A stretch of DNA of 64,000 nt from Bacteroidaceae bacterium (lineage in GTDB: Bacteria; Bacteroidota; Bacteroidia; Bacteroidales; Bacteroidaceae). Positions within the stretch are counted from its first letter, which is position 1; every line of letters begins with the position of its first letter. Under the pieces are notes generated by a model, which saw only the letters and a list, made by a program, of their open reading frames with translations, searched no databases and was not told the origin of the DNA. Location of the stretch: assembly GCA_017509605.1 (NCBI GenBank), contig JAFWPH010000067.1:1-64000 (forward strand), read 5' to 3'. This document shows positions 1 to 8,698 of this stretch, one piece after another. A program made the translations under genes and the position numbers.

Positions 1-1236
1 GCTTACCGACACACTGCCGCTCGAGAGCGACTTCATGGCGTTGAGCACAAGCGTCCCCGAGGTGTCAACCCTCAGGTACAAGGTGTAGGAGCCTTCATCC
101 AGCACCACCGTCTTGTCAAAGGTCATGCGGCTGTGGACTGTTCCCGCGCCCCCAAGGCTCTCGCTGCAGGAGGCGATCAGCACGGAATCCGCTTGTGGTT
201 TCTTGGCGTAAAGTCGCAGCGTCACCTCATCGGTGCCTGAGCCGCTGTAACGCCCTCCGAACGCTATCTCGCCCGTGAACCTGCAGGCAGAGCCGTTCGT
301 CAGTTCCAAGCTGCCGTCCAGCGTCTTGCCGAACACTCCTCCGCCGACATCGTTGCCCTTGCCGTCGCAAGAGAAAGACTCGTCCACGCTGCCGCCGTGA
401 AGCATGCCCAGCGTCACCTTCTTGTCACCGTCCACAAACGCAGCCACCCTCACTCCGTCCACCGTCAGCGACGATTGCTCCGTCACCTTGAACGCCACTG
501 AACGCCGGTAGCTCTCCGGCATGTTCTCCGTGCCGCCGAAAGCGAACACCGCGTTGCAGTAGTCCTGTGTGTCGTCATGGATGTCCATCCGCTCCACGTT
601 CCAGCCCAAGGCGAATCGGTATGGCTCGTCCTCAGCCTCGCACTTGCCGAAGTGCAGCACACCCAGGCTCACCCACCACTCCGTTTCGTAAGCCTTGGCG
701 ATGGCGTCGATGGCCGACAGCATGTCAATGCCGCCGTACGACACGCACTTACGCTCCATCGCCCTCTCGGCCGTGATTTCGATGGGGTAGAGGCCATCCT
801 CGATGGTGTTGAAGCACTCCACACCAGCGAGGAAAGCGTTGTCCACGATAGCCTTGGCATGGTTCTCCAGCGTGTCAGTCAGCACCCAGTTTGTCTCCTT
901 GCGGACAGCCGTGTTGTTGAACGTGGCGGGCAACGTATGCACTTTGTTCCGCAGGGCCATGTAGGGGGCTTCCATCTTCAAAGTGTAGTCGAAGCCACCT
1001 GTCGATGAGTTGTAGGCAGGCATCTGTTCGTCCATGATGACGAACCTGCCGAACAACTCGTCGTCGCAGTAGTCGCCTATCCTGAAAGCCACGGCTGAAG
1101 CGAGGGAGAAACACAGCTCTATGCAGTCCTCCTCCATGAGTCTGAACACGCGCCTGGAACTGGCTGTGATGGGAACAGAGGCGACCACCTCTGATGTCCT
1201 CATGATGCTGATGTATGCCGATGCTCGCTCTCTCAT
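1..1236 (-). CDS. Phage tail protein (baseplate/tail-tip type), partial
   Basis: An open frame of 412 codons starts at the ATG at 1236 and continues without a stop off the left edge, so the C-terminus is missing. The start is supported by a GGAGG sequence a few bases upstream and by an ATGA overlap with the stop of the preceding gene (1233). The N-terminal part describes a mixed alpha/beta protein; the later part (residue 250 onward) is rich in short beta strands with Gly/Ser/Thr, as in carbohydrate-binding or jelly-roll tail-tip domains. Its place directly after the tape-measure-like gene and a small tail protein matches the order of distal-tail and tail-associated genes in siphophages. No catalytic motif is visible. 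The tail assignment comes mainly from gene order and style, so the exact role is uncertain. Confidence 0.6.
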   Translation of the reverse strand, partial: MRERASAYISIMRTSEVVASVPITASSRRVFRLMEEDCIELCFSLASAVAFRIGDYCDDELFGRFVIMDEQMPAYNSSTGGFDYTLKMEAPYMALRNKVHTLPATFNNTAVRKETNWVLTDTLENHAKAIVDNAFLAGVECFNTIEDGLYPIEITAERAMERKCVSYGGIDMLSAIDAIAKAYETEWWVSLGVLHFGKCEAEDEPYRFALGWNVERMDIHDDTQDYCNAVFAFGGTENMPESYRRSVAFKVTEQSSLTVDGVRVAAFVDGDKKVTLGMLHGGSVDESFSCDGKGNDVGGGVFGKTLDGSLELTNGSACRFTGEIAFGGRYSGSGTDEVTLRLYAKKPQADSVLIASCSESLGGAGTVHSRMTFDKTVVLDEGSYTLYLRVDTSGTLVLNAMKSLSSGSVSVS

Positions 1237-1676
1237 AGTGTCCTCCGTTCTTTTGCGGTCAAACTTCTGTCGGTGGGGTCGGGTTCCATCAGTTTCAGCG
1301 CGAACTTGGCGACCTTCCCTCGGTATTGGGTGTATTGTGTGCAACTTTGGTAGATGCACCTGAAAACTACACCTGTCAGGTACTTTGTGCTTATGTTCAC
1401 AGTGCCTGTGGCCAGCACGTCCTTGCAGAATGCGTCATATCGGGCATAGAAAAGCGCGGCGGTGGGCGCATAGAGGCAGAGCCGCAGGGTCAACTCTCGT
1501 TCCCTCACTTTAGGGTTGGTCACGATATACTGCGTACCGTCTTCCAACCGGCTCTCGTTGCTCACGAACTCCTTGACCGGCGCTGGTGTCATCAGCGCCG
1601 ACAACCCGCTACTGTCCATCCCTATTCCCCATGTGGTCCAGGCATCCTGTCCATTGATATAAAGTTCTCCGTTCAT
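1233..1676 (-). CDS. Small phage tail protein (distal-tail-like)
   Basis: This gene encodes 147 residues, beginning MNGELYINGQDAWTTWGI. That opening, a short strand followed by an aromatic turn, is typical of small tail-adaptor proteins of Bacteroidetes phages; it has no signal peptide or membrane segment. It lies 106 bp downstream of the tape-measure-like gene and overlaps the next tail gene by four bases (ATGA), which suggests translational coupling. In siphophages the gene after the tape measure usually encodes the distal tail (Dit) protein, and I infer that role here. Length is short for a full Dit protein, so it may be only the N-terminal ring domain or a different adaptor. Confidence 0.6.
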   Translation of the reverse strand: MNGELYINGQDAWTTWGIGMDSSGLSALMTPAPVKEFVSNESRLEDGTQYIVTNPKVRERELTLRLCLYAPTAALFYARYDAFCKDVLATGTVNISTKYLTGVVFRCIYQSCTQYTQYRGKVAKFALKLMEPDPTDRSLTAKERRTL

Positions 1677-1700
1677 ATCTATTTTTGAAGTAAAAATGGT

Positions 1701-1770
1701 AGTAAACTCGCTACGCTCATGGAAGTTAAAGTGGGAGTTAATTCGCTACGCTCATGGAAGTTAAAGTGGA
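1701..1770. repeat. Two tandem copies of a 35-bp repeat in the tail operon
   Basis: Two direct copies, 1701-1735 and 1736-1770, share an identical 27-bp core (1708-1734 and 1743-1769) with a few differences at the left of each unit. They fill most of the 106-bp gap between the tape-measure-like gene and the small tail protein gene. No hairpin with a U-run is evident, so this is not an obvious terminator. Confidence 0.9.
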
Positions 1771-1782
1771 CGATAGGTAGGT

Positions 1783-4209
1783 CTATAGTCTATCGATAGA
1801 GGTGCGAATTTGTTCCAGTTTGCGGTCCATTGATGGTAGGAAACCGCTGTTACGGGCGATGGTGTCCAAGTAGAGGCTGCACTGCCACACCACCTCGTTC
1901 ATCTCGCCCATCAGCGTGTAGGTGCCATTGCCAGTGGCGGCGATTCTCGCCACGTCGTCCGACTGCTTTAGTACAATGTCCGCCAAGCGCGTCGTCTGGA
2001 TTTGTATGGCCGCGAATCGTCCGCTCAATTCGTCACCCGTTTGTTGGCTCATGCTCTTGAATGATCCTCGGGTGCTTTCCGCTTCCTTTGAGTAGGTGCT
2101 GTAGCCCGTCAGTTGGGCGATGGTATCACGCTGTGCCAAGCCTCTCGTCACCAAGGCATCGTACTCCGACTTGTAGCGGGCAATCTCCGCCGCCGTCAGC
2201 GTTCCTGACTGCAGACGCTCCGCCCAGGAATCATACCAAGCCTCCATTTCCCTGTCAATGGTGTCGCCGATGGCCATGTTGAGAAGCGACCTTTGCATCC
2301 GCTCCGTGAAGTCCCGGCTGAAGTCCGATGCGTCGGCATCCATGTCCATCAACGTGCTGACGAACTCGTCGCGAAGCGATTGGAACGAGGTTTGTGTCAG
2401 GTTCTCGTTGATCTGCTTGGTCAGTTCAGCGATGGTTCCGGCCAGGTTGGCATAATGCTCCCAGTACTCGCTCTTGTCGTAGTCGCCTTGTGAGAGGATG
2501 CTCGCCCAAACATCGGTCAACTTGGTTCGGATGGTGTCCATCTCCTCAGGCGTGAGGTCGTAGAGTGAGTCAAGGTTGTCGATGCGTTTGCCGAGCAGGG
2601 TGGAGAGGCGTGTGTAGGCCTCGTCGCCCAGGTCGAACTTCTTCGCGTTGGAGTGGTGGGCGCCATGGTATCCCATCTGTGCCTTGAGGATCTCCATCTG
2701 CTGAGCGATGATGCGTTGCTGGTCGGCAAGGGCTTCCTGGTAAGTGCTGACCGCCGATGTGCCGTGCTGGCTCTCCATCGTCTCTTTCAGTTGTTCCACC
2801 GCCTGGGTCAACCGTTCGTTGCTCTGGGTGTTGCGTTCCGTCACGCGCGCCACCTCCGCAGCGTTGCCGCCGTTGCCGATGCCAATCACCTTGCCCCACG
2901 ACTGGAAGCCTTTCACCACACCGTTCAGCGTGCCCACCACGTCACCACTCGCCAGACTTCTGACCGCGCCGGTGAAGGCGTCCGAACCCTCCGCGAACTG
3001 ATGCACTGCCTCGCCGAACGCACTGCCACCAAGGCCAAGGGTGTCGATCAGGTCGCCCAACGACTGCACATTGGCGTTCACACCTTCTATCATCTCCAAG
3101 GGTGAACCGCTCAAGAAACCGAACACATCCTTCCATCCGCCCAGTTGACCCAACTTGTCCTCAAGGCTCGATACTTTTCCCTCATCACCACGCTCACGGG
3201 CCTCTTTCAACGCTCGCTCTAATTGTTTGCGAAGACCTAAGTTCGGAAGCAACGACTCCCAGACATTGCCTCTTGACGTGAGTTGGTCCGTGATTTCGTC
3301 TATTTTCTCGCGAAGCAAGTTGGCGTTCGCCTCGGTGATGCCTTTGGCGCTCAGGGCTTCTTCGAGTTTTGATCGCAGGTCAGCCAAGAACATGGTCGAG
3401 TGTTTTCCGATATCGGAGAACACGTCGTCCCAGTCGAGGCTTGCCTGAAGTCCTTTCATATCGAAGGTCTCTAAGGCTTTCGCCTCTTTCTGCAGTCGTT
3501 CACGGAGTAGGGCGTCGAGTTTCTTGTTCTCCACCATGTAGGCATGTTCGCGTGCTTCGGCGAAGACGGCTTCCTCCGATTCCGTCAGGTTGCCGTCGCG
3601 TAGGCGGAGAATGTCGGCGTGCGTCCGTTCGATGGCGGCGAGACGTACCGTGCGGTCGTGTTCCAGTTGTTTCACTTTCCGCTCGGTCTCGTCTTCCATC
3701 GCCTTGATGTCGGCAGCCTCGGTCTGCTCGCGCAGCCGTGCGATCTTCCGGGCGATCTGCTCCTCCGTAGAGATGGGGTTAGACTCGTTTCTGCTTGTCC
3801 TCCCCTTTTTGTGCTTTTTCCCAATGGTCAATGGTGAATGGTGAATGGTCAATGGTTTCAAGGCCTCCACTGTCTCGACGTGGCTCTTCACTTGTTCACG
3901 TTGCAGTCGTTTGTATTCCTTCTCCGCTATGGCGTATTCGTTCTTCGCGTTGCCGTAGTCGAGATAGACACCCAATGGTATCTGGTAATGTGGGTCAGCG
4001 GTTTGTTTGGTCAGTTCGGCTTGCATCCGCGCCATCTGTTGGTTCAGTGCCTGCTGCGCTCGTTCCAGCCTTTTTCTCGCCTCTTCCAATGGGTCGATGA
4101 GGGCTTTGGTCAGTTCTTTCATAACCTTCTCCACCTCACGCTGTAATTTCGATTGATCGAGGTCGGATAGAAAAAGATTGCGCTTTGTTGATGTCTTTTG
4201 TTCTTTCAT
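1783..4209 (-). CDS. Phage tape-measure-like protein, probably lacking its N-terminal part
   Basis: I chose the ATG at 4209 (808 residues; MKEQKTSTKRN), preceded by a purine-rich AAAGGAAAA; the frame is open up to 4266. The protein is long, soluble and strongly helical: charged coiled coil at about residues 20-110 and 140-260, a Gly-rich stretch near 360-440, then more helix to the end. Tape measure proteins set tail length and are injected or ejected with DNA. Siphophage tape measures are often longer and carry membrane-spanning helices, which I do not see, and no head or tail-tube genes precede it. It may therefore be the C-terminal portion of a once larger gene. A heptamer array (3822-3856) is embedded in frame and encodes the PLTIHHSPLTI segment. 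The assignment rests on composition and gene order. Confidence 0.55.
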   Translation of the reverse strand: MKEQKTSTKRNLFLSDLDQSKLQREVEKVMKELTKALIDPLEEARKRLERAQQALNQQMARMQAELTKQTADPHYQIPLGVYLDYGNAKNEYAIAEKEYKRLQREQVKSHVETVEALKPLTIHHSPLTIGKKHKKGRTSRNESNPISTEEQIARKIARLREQTEAADIKAMEDETERKVKQLEHDRTVRLAAIERTHADILRLRDGNLTESEEAVFAEAREHAYMVENKKLDALLRERLQKEAKALETFDMKGLQASLDWDDVFSDIGKHSTMFLADLRSKLEEALSAKGITEANANLLREKIDEITDQLTSRGNVWESLLPNLGLRKQLERALKEARERGDEGKVSSLEDKLGQLGGWKDVFGFLSGSPLEMIEGVNANVQSLGDLIDTLGLGGSAFGEAVHQFAEGSDAFTGAVRSLASGDVVGTLNGVVKGFQSWGKVIGIGNGGNAAEVARVTERNTQSNERLTQAVEQLKETMESQHGTSAVSTYQEALADQQRIIAQQMEILKAQMGYHGAHHSNAKKFDLGDEAYTRLSTLLGKRIDNLDSLYDLTPEEMDTIRTKLTDVWASILSQGDYDKSEYWEHYANLAGTIAELTKQINENLTQTSFQSLRDEFVSTLMDMDADASDFSRDFTERMQRSLLNMAIGDTIDREMEAWYDSWAERLQSGTLTAAEIARYKSEYDALVTRGLAQRDTIAQLTGYSTYSKEAESTRGSFKSMSQQTGDELSGRFAAIQIQTTRLADIVLKQSDDVARIAATGNGTYTLMGEMNEVVWQCSLYLDTIARNSGFLPSMDRKLEQIRTSIDRL
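3822..3856. repeat. Heptamer array (CAATGGT/GAATGGT, 5 units) inside the tape-measure-like ORF
   Basis: Five consecutive 7-bp units read CAATGGT or GAATGGT on the plus strand, that is CCATTGA/CCATTCA in the sense of the gene. Because 7 is not a multiple of 3 the array is read in shifting frames and gives the peptide PLTIHHSPLTI. The unit whose last triplet falls in frame (GAATGGT at 3836-3842) is a TCA-type unit, so the frame stays open. Confidence 0.9.
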
Positions 4210-4365
4210 GGTTTTTCCTTTATTCCGGTTTACTGTTATTTCGTTATCCCGAAAAACTATTTGCAAAATAAGTCATTCCTCACTGATATGATTGCATTTC
4301 CGTAAAGCAAATGACGTTTGCTGCCAACTATTCTTTTTCCTCATGGGGGACAGTTGTTATTCTAA

Positions 4366-4434
4366 GGAGATGAGGAGTAAAGGAGTTTGATGGCGCGTCG
4401 CGCCATAAGTCCAAATAGTCCGTAGAGTCCGTAG
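4366..4434. repeat. Short degenerate arrays and palindrome between tail module and next gene
   Basis: Three 8-bp units beginning GGAG lie at 4366-4389, a perfect 15-bp palindrome (TGGCGCGTCGCGCCA) lies at 4391-4405, and three 9-bp units beginning AGTCC lie at 4408-4434. Upstream of the tape-measure-like start, 4236-4251 holds two octamers of the TGTTATTT/CGTTATCC type. Apart from the terminator next to it, nothing else is seen in the 4210-4508 gap. Confidence 0.75.
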
Positions 4435-4437
4435 CGC

Positions 4438-4468
4438 AAAAAAACATCCGTGGCAACCGCCACGGATG
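4438..4468 (-). terminator. Intrinsic terminator of the 1352-residue protein gene
   Basis: A perfect 10-bp stem with a 4-base loop (arms 4445-4454 and 4459-4468) is followed, in the minus direction, by seven T (4444-4438). It lies 41 bp after the stop of the minus-strand gene. Confidence 0.88.
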
Positions 4469-4487
4469 AATTGTTTCTACGGACTGT

Positions 4488-4515
4488 CCATGTTCCATGT
4501 TCAATGGCCTAAAGC
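4488..4515. repeat. Heptamer array spanning the stop codon of the 1352-residue protein gene
   Basis: Four heptamers: CCATGTT, CCATGTT, CAATGGC, CTAAAGC on the plus strand. Read in gene sense the first unit is GCTTTAG, whose TAG is the stop codon (4511-4509). The same GCTTTAG word occurs in the arrays after the rubrerythrin and thioredoxin-like genes. The terminator hairpin follows directly. Confidence 0.8.
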
Positions 4516-7500
4516 CTCACCTTCCTGCCATTATGAATATAGATGCCTTTTTGCGTCGGCTTGCCGCTGAGCTTGCGTCCATCAATGGAATACCACGCAT
4601 CATCTGAATGGTCAATGGTCAATGGTGAATGGTCAATGTCCACAATTCCGCTGGCCTCGTCGTTATCGAAGTTGAGGACGAAGGCGTTGATGCCGTTGGC
4701 GCTGTCGAGATCATCAATAGAGAGGCGGAACCAGGCGCGGAATGCACCGATGGTCATGGCTGTGCTGGGATAGTAGAGCGTGTTCCCGGCACCGAGGTAG
4801 AGGAGCGACTTGTCCTCGCCGCCTGTTTTGTAGCTGCTGTAGGAACCGACGAAGGTGACGGAGCCGTCATTGCTCGTGACGCTCTGTCCTGCGGGGTCTT
4901 CATCTACGACGGTGACACCGTTGAACACAGGGTTGACGATGTCGTCGCCGCTCGGCCACTTCACGATATAGGGCTTGCCAGCCTCAATCGTGTTGGCATC
5001 CACAAAGTCGAGCGTGAGGGTTTTCGTGGCAGCGTCGTAACCCGTGTTGCATCCCGCACTGTTGTCCAAAGTCATCACCGTGGCGCCTTCAAGTGGTGTG
5101 CCAGAGAAATCATCGACATTGAACGGCAGGCACAGCGTGTTCCAGTCGCCATCCCTGTAGAGTGTTCGGCCGTGGAGGGTGACAGCGAGGGAACTGACAT
5201 CGGGTGCTGTGCCATCGTAGGCGGTGTGGTTATCAGGGTCAGCGTAGGCGGCAATCAGAGTGGTGTTGTCACGGCAGTCGTCTAAACGGAGCGCGCTGGC
5301 ATCAAGTATCGCGCCATTCATGTCACCGTTGTGAATGTCAAAAAACTGTTTATGTCCCACGCCGATATTGAAGGCGTTGTTGCCCACATGGCAACTGTGA
5401 TAGGTGTTTCCGCTCAAGGTGTTATTTTCGTTATAATCAAGTCCCACGATGGCGCCAGCATATGTGACGGCAGGCACGACGGCACCCTCGGCACGGCAAT
5501 CTTTGATGGTGGAATTACTAATGGTTTGTCCCACGATGCCGCCGAAATAATTGAGGTTGCTGATTCCGTCTTTTTTGGTGATTGTAACCGCGCTGGTGCA
5601 ATTGCTCACGGTGCCGGCGCTAGCAATTCTTCCCACGATTCCGCCGAAACTAAGGGCATAGTTCTGCACCGCGTGAAGTGCGACGTCTGCCTCTACATTG
5701 CAATATGCGACAGTGCCTCCCTCATTGTCGCCCACAATGCCACCAACATCTCCGTATCCAGTGATGCGGGCATCAGTGAGGGTGACACCGCTTACTTCCG
5801 CACCGCTGCCTATCCGACCAAAGAGGCCTTGACGGCCATAGATGGAACTATCACCTCCCCGATAAACGCGGATGCCGCTGATGGTGTGGCCGTCGCCTAA
5901 GAAGTGTCCGCAGAACTTGCGGTCGATGTTGCCACTTGCATAGCCGATGGGTGTGTAGTTCGTCTCCTGACTTGTGGCGTCATCCCATGCGGTGGTGTAG
6001 GTGTAGTTGAGGTCGTTCATCAGTCGGAAATACTTGCCAGCATAGGCGGTGCCGTTATTGACACGCTGTGCCAGCAAATCGAGTTGCTCGGTGGTGTAAA
6101 TCTGGTATGCTGTTTCCGGACTGTTGCCATCGCCTATCCATTCTTTCATAAAACGGATTTCGACGGTGGCATCAGTGGCAGGCATAGTGAAGGTGTTACC
6201 TGTGATGGCATTGCCATTGACAATGTAGTCAAATACATATCCTTCAGGTGCGAGGTTCTCTCCTCCGCTCAGGGTGATGGTGGTGCCGGCCTTGTAGTAA
6301 TCGGTCTCGCCATCACTGCTGGCAGGTTGTGTTACGACAGTGATTCCTTCGGCCAGTGTCAAGGTATAGGCGGTTTCTAAGGTAATGGCGACGGTTGCAT
6401 CAGCATTGGGCATCCTGAAGGTGTTCCCAGAAATGGCCTCACCATTGACTGAGTAACCATTAAAGGCATACCCTACTGGGGGTGTCCCGTCCAATCCTCC
6501 GCTCAAAGTGACGGTAGTTCCTTGTATGTAGTAGCCGTTTCCGCCATAGGTGACAGTGGCTGTTGCAGTGGCACTGATACCTTCGGCGGGCGTCAGGGAA
6601 AAGAGAGGCACTGCTCCGTCGTTGTCGGTGATGTCTGCGCCGTTACACCCGAAGCCTGTGGTGGCTGTGCCTTTGGTGCAGTGTGCGTAGTAGTTGAAGG
6701 CAAAGGTGGTGTTGCCATATAAACCTGCGATGGCACCAATATACTGTATTCCGTTACTGAGTGTCGCGCCGAATACAAAGTTGTCTGTCAGAGTAGCATC
6801 TTTACAGTAGCCGGTGATACCTCCGTGTTCATAATAAACACCGGTAATGGTGAACGACAGTGTGGCGGTACTGGTGCAATGGCTGACCGTTCCTATAAGG
6901 TAGCCCACGATGCCGCCACCATACTGGTTGTTTCCACTGAGAAACAGTGCCACGTCGTCCTTCACATGGCAGTTGGTGATGGTGCTCTTCCCAACGGCTT
7001 TGCCAGCGATACCCCCAAGGTGTGGAGAGCCCGTACTCATGTTAATGTAGAAGCGTGTGTCGGCCAGGGTGATGTCTTTCACAAGGGCACCATTGCTGAT
7101 GTAGCCGAAGAGTCCACCATATGCCACGGACGAAGATCTCGAATCAGCGCGGATACCGCGGATGATGTGGCCGGCACCGTCGAAGGTGCCACAGAATGGA
7201 TGGGCGCCGTTACCGATGGGAGTGAAGTTGTTTTCCTGACTGTTGCTGTTCCATTCGGTGGTATAGCTATAGTCGATGTCATTGGTGACCTTGAAGACGA
7301 TGCCTTGGAAGTTGTTGCCGCCATTCACTGCGGTGGCCAGTTGGTCGAGGTCGGTGGTCGAGGAGATGAGCAGGGGGTTGGCAGCTGTACCATTGCCTTT
7401 CCATGCCACCTTCATGAACGCCTTGGGTGCGGTGGTGAAAGCGTCGCAGTTGTTGTCGCCGGCGATGTAGGCCTTCACCCAGTAGGTGCCGGTAGTGGTG

Positions 7501-8567
7501 GGGACGTTGGAGGTGTAGGTACCGTCCTCAGCCGTGGCATACTGGTAGGTAATGGCACCGCTGCTGAGGTTGTTGCCAGCGCAGGAAGGTGAAATCGTCT
7601 TGTCGCTGCCGTAGCAGGGTTCGACGACCACTGTGACCTGGTCGTTGGGCGACTTGGAGATGGTGACGGTCTGATGATGGGTGGCGGACTGGTCGCCGTA
7701 TACGCCGTCAGCACCGGCATAGTAATAGACGGTGTAGGTGCCAGCGTTCTTGGCGGTCAGGCTGGACGGTGTCGTGGTGAAACTGCCCGAGGTGCCGAGG
7801 CGGTAGTACATCGTGCCGACGGAGATGGTGGCTGGGGTCTTGACCAACCGCTTCGTCTGGCCGTTATAGACCCAGTTCTCCTCAAAGACGGGGTCGGTGG
7901 TGGGTCGGTTGGTCTTGGTGGCGGTGGTGAGGTGCATGTAGATGTAGGGCGAATTGCTGCCACAGCCTTTGTTCAGGTCGGCGGGTCTGCCGTCGTCGTT
8001 GCCACCAACATCATTCCACTCGAGGGCGTAGTCGCTGCTGGTGTCGAAGGTGATGTCGGTGACCGCCCGCTTGTCGTCGAAGTTCTTCTTGGTGTAGTAC
8101 AGGTGGATGTATTTGCCGCCGGCATTACTGTTCAGGTCGCCTTTCTTCGACACGAAATTGTCGCCGCCCTCGTAGGGACAGAGCGTATATTCTTTGTAGT
8201 TGTGATTGACGGTCGTGGAAAGGTTTGTGACTTCAGAGGCATTGCTGTGATAGGTGACATAGAAGTCGGTGATATAACCCTGGTTGGTGCTGTTGCGGCT
8301 CGCCTTCTTGTAAATCAGGAAGATGAAATCGCTGTTTGAACCGCAACCTTTGTTGAGGTCGTAATCGACGACCGTCCAACCTTGGCCCTCGTACTGGGCC
8401 TTGAGTGTGTTGGTCTCTGTTTGGGTGCCTCCGATGAGCTTCACTTCGCTGATATACTCAGGCCATTCGTCGGCCCTTGCTGTCTGCACGTTCATCGTGA
8501 GCATCATCACGAGCAGCGTCGTGGCAGTCCGTGCCAGGAAGCTATGAAAGTCAGTACTTGTTTTCAT
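4509..8567 (-). CDS. Large secreted GLUG-repeat protein with T9SS sorting tail
   Basis: The 1352-residue product has an N-terminal signal segment (about residues 12-33, ending near ARADEW). Residues 35-230 carry two similar beta domains with Lys/Asn/Cys-rich turns. A region near 230-400 contains YTVYYYAGADGVYGD, which resembles MBG/Ig-like surface domains. Two blocks (about 400-690 and 850-1130) hold repeated GGI(V/A)G motifs typical of GLUG beta-helix repeats. Between them are InlB-type beta repeats (FRMPNADATV, FTMPATDATV). The C-terminus (YSIDGRKL..KPTQKGIYIHNG) matches Prevotella T9SS sorting tails, implying export across the outer membrane and surface attachment or release. The linker before the tail contains an in-frame heptamer array (4606-4640). 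No enzymatic domain is visible; adhesion is a guess. Confidence 0.85.
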   Translation of the reverse strand: MKTSTDFHSFLARTATTLLVMMLTMNVQTARADEWPEYISEVKLIGGTQTETNTLKAQYEGQGWTVVDYDLNKGCGSNSDFIFLIYKKASRNSTNQGYITDFYVTYHSNASEVTNLSTTVNHNYKEYTLCPYEGGDNFVSKKGDLNSNAGGKYIHLYYTKKNFDDKRAVTDITFDTSSDYALEWNDVGGNDDGRPADLNKGCGSNSPYIYMHLTTATKTNRPTTDPVFEENWVYNGQTKRLVKTPATISVGTMYYRLGTSGSFTTTPSSLTAKNAGTYTVYYYAGADGVYGDQSATHHQTVTISKSPNDQVTVVVEPCYGSDKTISPSCAGNNLSSGAITYQYATAEDGTYTSNVPTTTGTYWVKAYIAGDNNCDAFTTAPKAFMKVAWKGNGTAANPLLISSTTDLDQLATAVNGGNNFQGIVFKVTNDIDYSYTTEWNSNSQENNFTPIGNGAHPFCGTFDGAGHIIRGIRADSRSSSVAYGGLFGYISNGALVKDITLADTRFYINMSTGSPHLGGIAGKAVGKSTITNCHVKDDVALFLSGNNQYGGGIVGYLIGTVSHCTSTATLSFTITGVYYEHGGITGYCKDATLTDNFVFGATLSNGIQYIGAIAGLYGNTTFAFNYYAHCTKGTATTGFGCNGADITDNDGAVPLFSLTPAEGISATATATVTYGGNGYYIQGTTVTLSGGLDGTPPVGYAFNGYSVNGEAISGNTFRMPNADATVAITLETAYTLTLAEGITVVTQPASSDGETDYYKAGTTITLSGGENLAPEGYVFDYIVNGNAITGNTFTMPATDATVEIRFMKEWIGDGNSPETAYQIYTTEQLDLLAQRVNNGTAYAGKYFRLMNDLNYTYTTAWDDATSQETNYTPIGYASGNIDRKFCGHFLGDGHTISGIRVYRGGDSSIYGRQGLFGRIGSGAEVSGVTLTDARITGYGDVGGIVGDNEGGTVAYCNVEADVALHAVQNYALSFGGIVGRIASAGTVSNCTSAVTITKKDGISNLNYFGGIVGQTISNSTIKDCRAEGAVVPAVTYAGAIVGLDYNENNTLSGNTYHSCHVGNNAFNIGVGHKQFFDIHNGDMNGAILDASALRLDDCRDNTTLIAAYADPDNHTAYDGTAPDVSSLAVTLHGRTLYRDGDWNTLCLPFNVDDFSGTPLEGATVMTLDNSAGCNTGYDAATKTLTLDFVDANTIEAGKPYIVKWPSGDDIVNPVFNGVTVVDEDPAGQSVTSNDGSVTFVGSYSSYKTGGEDKSLLYLGAGNTLYYPSTAMTIGAFRAWFRLSIDDLDSANGINAFVLNFDNDEASGIVDIDHSPLTIDHSDDAWYSIDGRKLSGKPTQKGIYIHNGRKVRL
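4606..4640. repeat. Heptamer array (CAATGGT/GAATGGT, 5 units) in the linker before a sorting tail
   Basis: Units are GAATGGT, CAATGGT, CAATGGT, GAATGGT, CAATGTC on the plus strand, read by the gene as DIDHSPLTIDHS. The two units that place their last triplet in frame (4606-4612 and 4627-4633) are exactly the two GAATGGT units, which read TCA (Ser) rather than TGA. This is the same word family as 3822-3856 and 36633-36674. Confidence 0.9.
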
Positions 8568-8632
8568 ATTGTTTGTAGTTTAGTTAGTTGCGAAATAGGG
8601 ATAATAAATGGAATGAAAAGCGTTCCAATGTG

Positions 8633-8640
8633 CAAATGTA
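8633..8640 (-). promoter_or_regulatory. -7 element upstream of the 1352-residue protein gene
   Basis: TACATTTG on the minus strand matches the Bacteroidetes -7 consensus TAnnTTTG, 66 bp upstream of the start codon. No convincing -33 TTTG is seen at the usual distance. Confidence 0.5.
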
Positions 8641-8698
8641 ATGTTTTTTTGCAAATATTATTGAAATCTTTGTTTTTTTATCTCTTAATTGGTATGAA

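Noticed and set aside
1-4209. Complete active prophage
   Set aside because: No integrase, repressor, lysis, head or tail-tube genes are in view and no attachment site was seen; only a tail fragment can be supported.
4391-4405. 15-bp palindrome TGGCGCGTCGCGCCA as phage attachment site or operator
   Set aside because: No second copy or matching tRNA end was found in the window, so it is only listed as a palindrome.
4543-8339. Long plus-strand ORFs opposite the 1352-residue protein
   Set aside because: They mirror the codon use of the minus-strand gene, lack family features, and the minus frame has a signal peptide and sorting tail.
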